Source: Anaerolineales bacterium
GTDB taxonomy: Bacteria; Chloroflexota; Anaerolineae; Anaerolineales; UBA4823
Assembly: GCA_028687395.1 (NCBI GenBank)
Contig: JAQUAE010000095.1
Coordinates: forward strand, 1-6,902
Direction of reading: 5' to 3'
Length of the DNA: 6,902 nucleotides
The notes beneath the pieces were generated by a model that was given only the letters and a program-made list of their open reading frames with translations, was not told the DNA's origin and made no database searches. The position numbers were made by a program, and so were the translations under genes. Below are positions 1 to 6,395 of the stretch, in pieces; the first letter of the stretch is position 1; every line of letters starts with the position of its first letter.

Positions 1-2
1 GG

Positions 3-515
3 CTGTACGTGCGTGTCCCCTATGATCCGGTCAGCGACCGCGAGGTGGACGACGCCTCCCTGCTCATCCAGCATGGGCGTTATTACACCCAGGATAACTA
101 CCCCGACATCGAGCTGTTCGCCTCGGCTGGCACCCTGGTGCGCAAGTTCGCGCCGGATTACCTGCTGGTGCACCCCATGGGCATGGACTACACCGGCGAG
201 GCCTACGGCGCCGATTCAGCCGAGTACCGCAACCAGGCCATCCGCCAGGACATGATCCTCTCCACCCTGCTTTTAGAGTGGATGGGGGCGGGGTACACCG
301 TCCTGGTTACCGGCGATCACGGCATCAACGCTGATAAGCTGCACGGTGGCATCACCCCGGATGTGCGCGAGGTGCCTCTGTTCCTCATCCGCCCCGGCGT
401 CGAGGGGCTGGGCGATACCGGCAAGGTCGTCAGCCACCTCCAGATCGCCCCCACGGTGTGCAAGCTCCTGGGGGTGCCCATCCCAGCCACCATGAAAGCC
501 TCGCCTGTTGTGTGA
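3..515 (+). CDS. Type I phosphodiesterase / nucleotide pyrophosphatase family protein, C-terminal part (5' end outside window)
   Basis: This is the C-terminal part of an alkaline-phosphatase-superfamily metal-dependent phosphohydrolase. The frame is open to the window edge, so the GTG at position 9 is probably internal and the true start lies upstream. Counting that GTG as residue 1, the family landmarks are HPMGMD (55-60), the SxEYRN segment (70-75), VTGDHG (100-105) and HGG (112-114). In the family, Asp and His residues in these motifs bind two zinc or similar metal ions. D60, D103, H104 and H112 are present, but the usual His of the DxxGH motif is replaced by Glu (E64). The N-terminal half, with the nucleophile Thr/Ser, is not in the window, so substrate cannot be judged. 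The gene ends in TGA and is followed by a terminator-like hairpin, so it appears to be the last gene of its transcript. Family assignment is firm; specific function is open. Confidence 0.82.
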   Translation: MYVRVPYDPVSDREVDDASLLIQHGRYYTQDNYPDIELFASAGTLVRKFAPDYLLVHPMGMDYTGEAYGADSAEYRNQAIRQDMILSTLLLEWMGAGYTVLVTGDHGINADKLHGGITPDVREVPLFLIRPGVEGLGDTGKVVSHLQIAPTVCKLLGVPIPATMKASPVV

Positions 516-523
516 AGCGTGAA

Positions 524-553
524 CACCGCCGGGAAAGTGACCGGCGGTGCTTT
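524..553 (+). terminator. Intrinsic terminator-like hairpin after the phosphodiesterase gene
   Basis: A perfect 9-bp GC-rich stem (CACCGCCGG at 524-532 pairs with CCGGCGGTG at 541-549) with an 8-nt loop begins 8 bases after the TGA stop. A short T-rich tail (TTTGTCATTT) follows after one C. The T tract is weak, but position and stem stability support termination of the plus-strand transcript. On the minus strand the stem is not followed by a T run, so it is not a good terminator for the convergent mocR gene. Confidence 0.7.
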
Positions 554-615
554 GTCATTTATCGGGGGTGGTTGCGTGTGCCTACCTCGGGAGAGCGTCT
601 GGAGGTTGCCGGCGT

Positions 616-2061
616 TCAGGCTATCTCTTTGATGATCTCCCCCAGGCGCTCGATGGCGCGCTCCGCTTCCGCAGACCAGAAGGCCGCGTTCAGGCGGATG
701 AAGTTGCGGTATTGGTTGGTGGCGGAGAAAATGTAGCCGGGGGTCAGAGTGATGCCAGCTTTCAAAGCCTGGCGGTAAAGCACCAGTGAATCGACCTTCT
801 CAGGAAGCTGCACCCACAGAACGAAGCCTCCGGTCGGCCGTGTGATGCGCGTCTCCTTGGGAAAGTGGCGCATGATGGCCAGGGACATCTGGGCGACGTA
901 GCGGGCGTAGACGCGGCGGATGTGACGCAGGTGGTGGTCGTAGCCGCCGCTCTCCAGGAAACCGGCGATGGCCAGTTGGGGCAGGGTGGCGGTGGCGATG
1001 TTGGCGGTGAACTTGAGCCACTCTACGGTAGGCTTCAACCTGCCGGGCGCCACCCAACCCACGCGGTAACCCGGCGCAATTTCCTTGGAGAAGGAGGAAC
1101 ACAGCATAACCAGCCCCTTGCGGTCGTAAGCCTTGGAAACGATCGGGCGCTTGCCACTGTGATAAAGTTCCCCGGAGATGTCGTTCTCGATCAACGGCAG
1201 GTCGTACCTGGCCAACAACTCGACCAACTCCTTCTTTTTCTCGTCTGGCATGCAACTCCCCAAGGGATTGTTGAAATTGGGCACCACCAGGCAGGCTTTC
1301 ACAGGCGTGTGCTCCACGGCGAAGCGCAGCGCCTCCAGGCTGATGCCCTCGCGGGGGTGGGTGGGTATTTCCAAGGCTTGAACGCCGAGCGACTCCATCA
1401 ACTGCAGAATGCCGAAATACATCGGCGATTCGATGGCCACCGTGTCGCCCCGATGGCAGACGGCGCGCAGGCACAGGTCGATGGCTTCGATGCAGCCGGA
1501 GGTGATGACGATGTCGTTCGGGGAGAGGCTGCAGCCGGCGTTGACCGCCCGCTGCGCGATCTGCACGCGCAGGGCTTCGCACCCAGGCGGGAAGACGTAC
1601 TGGTTGCTGCGCGGTTCGTTATGCCGCGCCAGAGAGGCCATGATGCTGTTCAGCTTACGGGTCGGCACCAGCTCCGGGTTGGGCACCGCGGTGCCGAACT
1701 GCGCCAGGTTGGGGTTCTCAGCGTCGCGCAGCACCATCATGGTCAGCTCGTGGATGCTCACCTGGCTGGGATCTGGCTCGGGCGAGGAGATCTCGGGTTC
1801 GGGCAACCCGGAAGGCAACTGGGTGCGCACGTAATAGCCGGATTGTGGGCGCGCCTCGATCAGCCCTTGATCCTCCAGCAAGTAGTACGCCTGCAGCACA
1901 GTGGTGACGCTGACTCGCTTCTGCTGGCTCAACTGGCGGACGGAGGGAATGCGATCGCCAGGACGAAAGGTGCCGGTCTCGACCAGGTGAGCGATATTTT
2001 CCGCCACCCGTTCGTAAAGTGGAGCACCCCGTCCGGAGGGGCTGGCTGCTCTCAGGCTCAA
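616..2061 (-). CDS. MocR-family transcriptional regulator (GntR winged helix + PLP aminotransferase fold)
   Basis: A 481-residue MocR/GabR/PdxR-type regulator. The N-terminal GntR-type winged helix (about residues 14-79) contains PLYERVAENI, the recognition region IPSVRQLSQQ...VTTVLQAY and the wing GLIEARPQSGYYV. A proline-rich linker follows. The rest is a fold-type I aminotransferase domain with NFNNPLG (262-268), the PLP-pyridine Asp in ENDISGEL (D294), the Schiff-base lysine in SSFSKE (K326), PGYRVGW (R333) and the carboxylate-binding Arg in FIRLN (R456). MocR proteins sense amines, amino acids or PLP and usually regulate a divergent neighbour and themselves. A longer reading starts at GTG 2094 but has no ribosome site. 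The TTG at 2061 has AAAGGAGGT four bases upstream, and the family sequence begins just after it, so I chose TTG. The pocket is complete, so an active aminotransferase cannot be excluded. Ligand unknown. The 100 bp between this gene and the convergent phosphodiesterase gene hold only the hairpin at 524-549. Confidence 0.9.
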   Translation of the reverse strand: MSLRAASPSGRGAPLYERVAENIAHLVETGTFRPGDRIPSVRQLSQQKRVSVTTVLQAYYLLEDQGLIEARPQSGYYVRTQLPSGLPEPEISSPEPDPSQVSIHELTMMVLRDAENPNLAQFGTAVPNPELVPTRKLNSIMASLARHNEPRSNQYVFPPGCEALRVQIAQRAVNAGCSLSPNDIVITSGCIEAIDLCLRAVCHRGDTVAIESPMYFGILQLMESLGVQALEIPTHPREGISLEALRFAVEHTPVKACLVVPNFNNPLGSCMPDEKKKELVELLARYDLPLIENDISGELYHSGKRPIVSKAYDRKGLVMLCSSFSKEIAPGYRVGWVAPGRLKPTVEWLKFTANIATATLPQLAIAGFLESGGYDHHLRHIRRVYARYVAQMSLAIMRHFPKETRITRPTGGFVLWVQLPEKVDSLVLYRQALKAGITLTPGYIFSATNQYRNFIRLNAAFWSAEAERAIERLGEIIKEIA

Positions 2062-2065
2062 CTCG

Positions 2066-2074
2066 ACCTCCTTT
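2066..2074 (-). promoter_or_regulatory. Strong Shine-Dalgarno deciding a TTG start for mocR
   Basis: On the minus strand AAAGGAGGT lies four bases before a TTG in the mocR frame (2061-2059). The upstream in-frame GTG at 2094 is preceded by AT-rich sequence with no purine-rich ribosome site. The placement makes TTG the better start and shortens the protein by 11 residues. Confidence 0.75.
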
Positions 2075-2127
2075 CCTGCGGTACAGTAATCCACGCAGGT
2101 AATAAGTACAGTCGGTAAATCTATAAA

Positions 2128-2165
2128 CTGTTATGAATACAATTCATATAATTTACATCTGTTAT
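2128..2165. promoter_or_regulatory. Candidate MocR operator: direct repeat CTGTTAT plus inverted repeat
   Basis: The heptamer CTGTTAT occurs at 2128-2134 and again at 2159-2165, both followed by xA, with starts 31 bases apart, about three helical turns on one DNA face. Between them, overlapping the first copy, is a perfect inverted repeat TATGAAT-aca-ATTCATA (2132-2148). MocR-type dimers such as GabR and PdxR are known to bind direct repeats a few helical turns apart between divergent genes. These elements overlap the predicted promoters of both flanking genes. Assignment to this MocR is inference. Confidence 0.5.
2147..2152 (+). promoter_or_regulatory. Candidate -10 box for the DUF2917 gene
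   Basis: A perfect TATAAT lies on the plus strand about 90 bases before the ATG at 2242, overlapping the right arm of the inverted repeat. No good -35 hexamer is seen 16-18 bases upstream (TAAACT at 17), as expected if an activator such as MocR assists RNA polymerase. It could also be a chance match in AT-rich sequence. Confidence 0.3.
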
Positions 2166-2193
2166 TATATCCGGATTTCTTGTAGAATGTAAG
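2164..2193 (-). promoter_or_regulatory. Candidate mocR promoter
   Basis: The minus strand carries a consensus TATAAT (2169-2164) with CTTACA (2193-2188, 4 of 6 matches to TTGACA) 18 bases upstream. Transcription would start near 2157, giving a leader of about 95 bases to the TTG start. The -10 box overlaps the second CTGTTAT repeat, which would suit autoregulation. AT-rich DNA gives chance matches, so confidence is moderate. Confidence 0.4.
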
Positions 2194-2228
2194 CGTATCA
2201 ATATCGAAGTTTATTGTAGGGAATGTTC

Positions 2229-2235
2229 AAGGAGG
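2229..2235 (+). promoter_or_regulatory. Shine-Dalgarno of the DUF2917 gene
   Basis: AAGGAGG ends six bases before the ATG at 2242, a near-consensus site that fixes the start of the small downstream gene and supports it being real despite its short length. Confidence 0.8.
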
Positions 2236-2241
2236 TATCCG

Positions 2242-2577
2242 ATGTCAATCAAGATGAGTGGTGTTGACTCAGACCTTTACCGCCAAATCACTGCCGAGGG
2301 CGAAGCCTTCGATTTATCCGGTTACGGCCGGGTCATCACTCTGCCCCAGTGGGGCCTGCAACGCCTGGAGGGCGATAGCGTCGGCGCAGTTGTCCAATGC
2401 TTAAGCGGCAGGCTGTGGGTGACGCAGGTGGACGATTTCGACGATTATTTCCTGGAACCCGGGGAGGCTTTCGTTGTCACCCAACCCGGGCTGGTGTTGG
2501 TCGAAGCGCGGCGGGATTCGTCTTTCCGCATCACCTCGCGCAAATACCTGCCGTTGCTGCAATACAACACGAATTGA
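2242..2577 (+). CDS. DUF2917 domain-containing protein
   Basis: A small soluble protein of 111 residues with no signal peptide or membrane segment. The segment around LSGRLWVTQ (about 54-62), the acidic DDFDDYFLEPGE stretch (about 64-75), and the later LVLVEA strand are typical of DUF2917, a small beta-rich, cupin-like domain of unknown biochemical function. ATG is preceded by a strong ribosome site. The gene is divergent from the MocR regulator and shares its 180-bp AT-rich control region, so it is the most likely regulated target of that MocR (inference). It ends one base before the end of the convergent cysteine-containing gene, with no terminator visible between them. Function unknown. 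Confidence 0.8.
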   Translation: MSIKMSGVDSDLYRQITAEGEAFDLSGYGRVITLPQWGLQRLEGDSVGAVVQCLSGRLWVTQVDDFDDYFLEPGEAFVVTQPGLVLVEARRDSSFRITSRKYLPLLQYNTN

Positions 2578-2578
2578 A

Positions 2579-3133
2579 TCAATCCAGGTACGGCTGCCTA
2601 CATTGGTCGCACAGGATCTCGGCCTTGATGAGGATCGAGCGCTTGATTTGGATGGCGCGCGGGGGCATGCAGCTACAACAGGCGGTGACGTACGGATCGT
2701 CTTCTTCGGAGCGCGCCATCAAGCCGTCCACGAGCAAGATGGCTTTGATCAGGCCGTTATACTTGCGGATCGCTTCACTCAGCGCGGCCAGGGCTGCCTC
2801 CCACTTTTGAATCGCCTCGGGAGCCAGGGCCCAGCGCGTACAGGCCGCGGCGTTATCCCGCAAGGAAATCAGCCCAAAGGCGCGCGGTGGGCAGGTATAC
2901 CACGGCGAGAAACGGCACACATTCTCCATGACTTCCAGCAGGATGTTGACCAGCACGCTCTCCGCGGCCTGATCCGGGATGGAGAGGTTGGTCCCCGAGA
3001 ACAGTTCGCGCAAGTCCGGCATCCTGCTGCTGGCGTCGTACGCGCGGGAGACGGCCAGCCAGGATTGTTCCAGGCAATCATGGAACTGTTCCACAGGGTC
3101 CAGGGTTCTTTCCGGCGTATGGTTTAGCGGCAT
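2579..3133 (-). CDS. Hypothetical protein with C-terminal CxxC...CxxC zinc-ribbon-like motif
   Basis: I do not recognise this 184-residue protein. It appears soluble and mostly helical, with no signal peptide. The N-terminal two thirds contain two further cysteines around RFSPWYTCPP and NAAACTRW. The C terminus carries C152-x2-C155 (within CCSC) and C175-x2-C178 (CDQC), 19 residues apart, resembling a small zinc ribbon or rubredoxin-like knuckle. ATG at 3133 is preceded by GGGGAGGT at good spacing. The gene lies 93 bases downstream of hdrCB on the same strand with no convincing terminator between, so it may be the last gene of the metVF-hdr transcript. That makes a link to the complex (assembly factor, metal carrier or regulator) a reasonable guess, but the sequence does not prove it. 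Confidence 0.72.
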   Translation of the reverse strand: MPLNHTPERTLDPVEQFHDCLEQSWLAVSRAYDASSRMPDLRELFSGTNLSIPDQAAESVLVNILLEVMENVCRFSPWYTCPPRAFGLISLRDNAAACTRWALAPEAIQKWEAALAALSEAIRKYNGLIKAILLVDGLMARSEEDDPYVTACCSCMPPRAIQIKRSILIKAEILCDQCRQPYLD

Positions 3134-3226
3134 CTTGGACCTCCCCGAGGCGAATAAGGAGGAAAGTGCGTCTTAATAACAGGTCGGGATATCCGATCTC
3201 CTGGCGTGGTTGGCCTGGCGAGCAGG

Positions 3227-4654
3227 TTAATGCTCAGCCAGCAGGTGCTTTTCCTGGAGCAGGGGTCGTGGGTCGACCAGGTTCTTGTGCAGCGCGGCAG
3301 ATCTTTCTGGCAGACCGAGGGCTACGGCCATCAATTGGGTGAAGTACAAGATGGGCATGGGCGCTTCCAGGCTCATCTGGAACTGGCGTGCGTCCAGGTT
3401 GGTGTGGCAGAGCGGGCAGGCGACGACGATCGCCTCCGCTCCAGCCAGGCTGGCCTGCAGGATCAGGTTGGCGCTCAAGTTCAAGACGATGCCGGGGCGC
3501 ACCAGGGAATGTGCCGCCCCGCAACACGCCGTCTTGTAGGACCAATCGACGACTTCAGCGCCCAGGGCGCGCATTAGCTCGTCCATTTCCGTGGGATTCT
3601 CGGGGTGGGAGGCAGCGGTCACCTCAGGTGGGCGGGTGAGCAGGCAGCCATAGTAACACGCCAGGTGCAGCCCCTGGAGCGGCGTCTTGGTTTTCGCTTC
3701 CAGCTTCTTGAGCGCATCGTGGTTCAGCAAGGTGTCGTACAACGTATTCACCTGCACACGGTCTTCGTAAGGCCGGCCGAGGGCTTTCTCTACCCTCCGG
3801 CGAGCGTGAGGGTCGTGGCGAATTTCGTGCAAGGCTGCCTTGTGCCTGTTGAAGCAGGCGGCGCAGGGCATGGTGACCTCCTCGAAGCCGCTCTGTTCGA
3901 TCAGGGACAGGTTCTGCATCGGCAAGCGCAAGGCTGCCTCGGGGTCGGCGCGGTGCGCCGCCGAGCTCCCGCAGCACACCCAGCCGCGGGGTTCGACCAG
4001 GTTCAGGTCTAACGCCTGGCAAACTGCCTGGGTAGAGATGTTGAACTCGGTGGCGGTGGTGTGCAGCGAACATCCGGGGTAGTAAGCGATGGCGCCGCTG
4101 ATGGCGGGGAGGGGTTTAACCTTGCTCGGCGGGCGGCTGGGTTTGGGTAGGAAGCCTACCTTCATCTTCTTGAGCATACGCGTGTACAGGTCGACGTCAT
4201 CCAGCAAGCTGTGTGGGTTACGCAGCTTCATCTCGATCATCAGCCCCGGCTCGTAAGACCGCCCCCAGATGCGCAGCTCGCGCAAGAAAGCCTGGTTGAA
4301 GATGTTCACTTCCGGGACGCGCGGCTTGATACCGCGTTTGAGTGATTCACGCGCCAGGAATTCCATGATCGCCGGGATGTTCAGGTTTTGTGGGCAGCGC
4401 GTGTTGCACGTCTGGCAGGAGGCGCACAGCCATGGCGTCTGGGCGTGCAGGGCAATGTCCTCCTGTCCCAGTTGCAGGGCGCGCATCACCTGGTTGGGTT
4501 GCCAGTCGAAATATTCCCCCACTGGGCAGCCGCTGGTGCATTTGACACACTGGTAGCACAGGTACACGTTTTGCCCTAATTCATCCTGGATGAGTTGGGC
4601 TAGCTCTGTGCGGATCGTGGTCACCTCGGTTGTGGTGGTACCATTGGCTTTCAT
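3227..4654 (-). CDS. Fused heterodisulfide reductase subunits C and B (HdrD-like HdrCB)
   Basis: A 475-residue iron-sulfur protein joining HdrC and HdrB. The HdrC part (about 1-170) has two [4Fe-4S] ferredoxin motifs: C33-x2-C36-x2-C39-x3-CP44 and C77-x2-C80-x2-C83-x3-CP88. The HdrB part (about 187-450) has two complete CCG cysteine-rich domains. The first is C195, C227-C228 and C264-x2-C267; the second is C333/C337, C377-C378 and C413-x2-C416. These patterns ligate the non-cubane [4Fe-4S] clusters of HdrB. The fusion order matches HdrD of Methanosarcina, but there is no membrane partner here. Placed after metF, it most likely carries electrons from HdrA toward MetV/MetF in an MTHFR complex, not to a CoM-S-S-CoB heterodisulfide (inference). 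ATG at 4654 follows AGGAG at 7 bases. It starts 25 bases after the metF stop, in the same operon. Confidence 0.9.
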   Translation of the reverse strand: MKANGTTTTEVTTIRTELAQLIQDELGQNVYLCYQCVKCTSGCPVGEYFDWQPNQVMRALQLGQEDIALHAQTPWLCASCQTCNTRCPQNLNIPAIMEFLARESLKRGIKPRVPEVNIFNQAFLRELRIWGRSYEPGLMIEMKLRNPHSLLDDVDLYTRMLKKMKVGFLPKPSRPPSKVKPLPAISGAIAYYPGCSLHTTATEFNISTQAVCQALDLNLVEPRGWVCCGSSAAHRADPEAALRLPMQNLSLIEQSGFEEVTMPCAACFNRHKAALHEIRHDPHARRRVEKALGRPYEDRVQVNTLYDTLLNHDALKKLEAKTKTPLQGLHLACYYGCLLTRPPEVTAASHPENPTEMDELMRALGAEVVDWSYKTACCGAAHSLVRPGIVLNLSANLILQASLAGAEAIVVACPLCHTNLDARQFQMSLEAPMPILYFTQLMAVALGLPERSAALHKNLVDPRPLLQEKHLLAEH

Positions 4655-4679
4655 TGGCGCACTCCTGTTAATTCAACCT

Positions 4680-5708
4680 TCACGCGACCGCTTTTTCAGC
4701 CACCATGGGCCGCGGGTAAAGCCCGGCGCCCTCCACGATCGGTTTGACGGCCTCTTCCCACTCGATCGCCATGATGTGCACCCCGGCAACGCCCTCGATC
4801 TGGCGCAGTTGTTGGATCAGCTCGATGCAGATCTGGATTCCGGTTTCTTTGTACGCATCGGCACGCGCTTTTTTCTCCTCTTTGGTGATCTCCTCCTTGC
4901 TCTTGCCTGCCCAGGGCTTACCGGCAGCTTCCATGCGCTCGATCAATGCGTCGGGCACCAGGATGCCGGGCACGCTGGTCTTCATGTAGCGCGCCATGGT
5001 GGGCGTTTTGAGCGGTCCAACGCCAGCCAGGATGAAGGCTTGTTTGTGCAGGTCGAGCTGGCGCACTTTTTCCATGAACCGGGCAAACGCGGGAACGTCG
5101 TAGACCAGTTGTGTCTGGATGAAGTTTGCCCCAGCGTTGATCTTTTTCGCCAGGCGATAGGGACGGAATTCCACCGGGTCGGCAAAGGGAGCTGCCGCCG
5201 CGCCGATGAAGAAGCGGGGTTCTGGCCCGCTAAAAGCATCCCCGCTCTGGAAGACGCCCTCATCCCGCATGCCCTTGACGATTTGGATGAGCTGGAGGGA
5301 GTCGATGTCGAATACATTGCGCGAGTTCGGGTGGTTGCCGAAGGTCTGGTGGTCGCCGGTCAAGCACAAGAGGTTGCGCATCCCCAGGGCGTAAGCGCCC
5401 AGCAGGTCGGCCTGTATAGCCAGGCGGTTGCGATCCCGGCAGGTCATCTGGATCACCGCTTCCAGACCTTCTTGAATGACGATGGCGCCGGAGGCGATGC
5501 TGGACATGCGCACGATGGCTGTCTGGTTGTCGGTGATGTTGACCGCGTCGCAGTATCCCTTGAGCAGGGCCGCTTTCTTCTTGATCACCTGGGGGTCGGC
5601 GCTTTGGGGCGGGCCCAGCTCGGCGGTGACGGCAAAGTGGTTGGCCCGCAGGACCCTTTCCAGGTTAGAACCCACCAAATAACCATTCCCACTCGTTGGT
5701 GTCGTCAT
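4680..5708 (-). CDS. metF: 5,10-methylenetetrahydrofolate reductase, catalytic subunit
   Basis: A 342-residue flavoprotein of the MetF family that reduces 5,10-methylene-THF to 5-methyl-THF, the last reduction of the methyl branch of the Wood-Ljungdahl pathway. Landmarks of the TIM-barrel fold are the catalytic Glu in VTAELGPP (E30), VNITDNQ (56-62), RDRNRLAIQADLLGAY (91-106), LTGDH with the flavin/folate Asp (D119) and FIQTQLVYD (197-204). It is longer than E. coli MetF (about 296), with a lysine/glutamate-rich segment near KSKEEITKEEKKARADAY. That segment and the metV partner are typical of the acetogen form, which does not use NAD(P)H directly on MetF. The start codon lies 3 bases after the metV stop, and its ribosome site lies within the end of metV, so translation is probably coupled. 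Confidence 0.93.
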   Translation of the reverse strand: MTTPTSGNGYLVGSNLERVLRANHFAVTAELGPPQSADPQVIKKKAALLKGYCDAVNITDNQTAIVRMSSIASGAIVIQEGLEAVIQMTCRDRNRLAIQADLLGAYALGMRNLLCLTGDHQTFGNHPNSRNVFDIDSLQLIQIVKGMRDEGVFQSGDAFSGPEPRFFIGAAAAPFADPVEFRPYRLAKKINAGANFIQTQLVYDVPAFARFMEKVRQLDLHKQAFILAGVGPLKTPTMARYMKTSVPGILVPDALIERMEAAGKPWAGKSKEEITKEEKKARADAYKETGIQICIELIQQLRQIEGVAGVHIMAIEWEEAVKPIVEGAGLYPRPMVAEKAVA

Positions 5709-5711
5709 GGC

Positions 5712-6395
5712 TTACTCCTCCTCCTTCGCCAGGCGAAGGTCCTCACGCACGATCTTGCGCGGCCCGCCATCGCGTGCGGCCCGCCAGTTCTTGGGCGGTT
5801 GAATCTCCATCAAGACGTCGAGCTTGCCCATCCCGGTGAGGCGGTCGTAAATCAATTGCCAGGCGCAGGGCGTCTCCGGGTTGACCTCGCAGTGCCCTCC
5901 TTCGGACCCGCCGCACGGGCCGTTGAGCAACGACTTCGAGCAGCGCGCGATGGGGCAGATCCCGCCCGTGAGGCCGAGAATGCAATCCCCACAGGCGGCG
6001 CAGCGCTCCGCCCACACGCCTTGTTCGGTGGGCATGCCCATGAAGCTGGTGTTCAGCCCGGGCACAACCCAGGTTTCCGGGAAATGTTCCGCGATGGCCT
6101 GGACACCCACCCCGCACCCCAGGGAGAGCACCACGTCGGCTTCCTTGACCTGCTCGGCGATCTGGTCCAGGTATTCCCATTCACACTGGCGCTGCACGGT
6201 AACGTCGCTCACCTGGCGGGAGTTGCCATCCAGCTTGAAGGCCATGCGCAGTGAGCTGGCAGTGATGGCAGCCTCACGCGCCCCTCCGGCAAAACACACC
6301 GTGACGCAGGTGCCGCAGCCCACAACCAGCACGTTCTCGCCGCCCCGCGTCAGGCTTTTCAATTCGTTGAGTGGTTTTTGGTCGGCCACAATCAT
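5712..6395 (-). CDS. metV: Methylenetetrahydrofolate reductase partner subunit MetV (MTHFR C-terminal zinc/Fe-S domain)
   Basis: A 227-residue cysteine-rich protein of the MetV family (methylene-THF reductase C-terminal domain), the obligate partner of MetF in acetogens, thought to pass electrons to the MetF flavin. Thirteen cysteines are visible: C27-x2-C30-x3-C34 in GCGTCVTVC, C71, C94 in SLGCGVG, a cluster C132-x2-C135-x2-C138, then C147, C152, C161, C169 and C177. The RCAACGDCIL and NGPCGG segments are typical. In characterised MetV proteins the cysteines hold Fe-S clusters and/or zinc; which is used here cannot be read from sequence. The ATG overlaps the mvhD stop as ATGA, and metF follows after 3 bases, indicating a tightly coupled operon and a fixed-ratio complex. 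Confidence 0.9.
   Translation of the reverse strand: MIVADQKPLNELKSLTRGGENVLVVGCGTCVTVCFAGGAREAAITASSLRMAFKLDGNSRQVSDVTVQRQCEWEYLDQIAEQVKEADVVLSLGCGVGVQAIAEHFPETWVVPGLNTSFMGMPTEQGVWAERCAACGDCILGLTGGICPIARCSKSLLNGPCGGSEGGHCEVNPETPCAWQLIYDRLTGMGKLDVLMEIQPPKNWRAARDGGPRKIVREDLRLAKEEE
5715..5726 (-). promoter_or_regulatory. metF Shine-Dalgarno embedded in the metV 3' end
   Basis: On the minus strand AAGGAGGAGGAG lies six bases before the metF ATG. It encodes the glutamate-rich last codons of MetV, so ribosomes finishing metV pass directly over the metF initiation site, supporting coupled synthesis of the two subunits. Confidence 0.7.

Noticed and set aside
865..2118. 417-residue plus-strand frame antisense to the MocR gene
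   Set aside because: It is rich in His, Gln, Gly and Val, as typical of shadow translations, with no motifs; the minus strand encodes a complete MocR protein.
2570..2590. A bidirectional terminator between the convergent DUF2917 and CxxC genes
   Set aside because: The stop codons are one base apart and no stable hairpin with a T tract is visible there.
3183..3197. Small dyad TCGG-gatat-CCGA between hdrCB and the hypothetical gene as a terminator
   Set aside because: The stem is only 4 bp and no T run follows on the minus strand, so it is unlikely to end transcription.
4590..6254. 554-residue plus-strand open frame antisense to metF and metV
   Set aside because: A long antisense frame is expected in GC-rich coding DNA. 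Its translation has no recognisable domain, while the opposite strand encodes full MetF and MetV.
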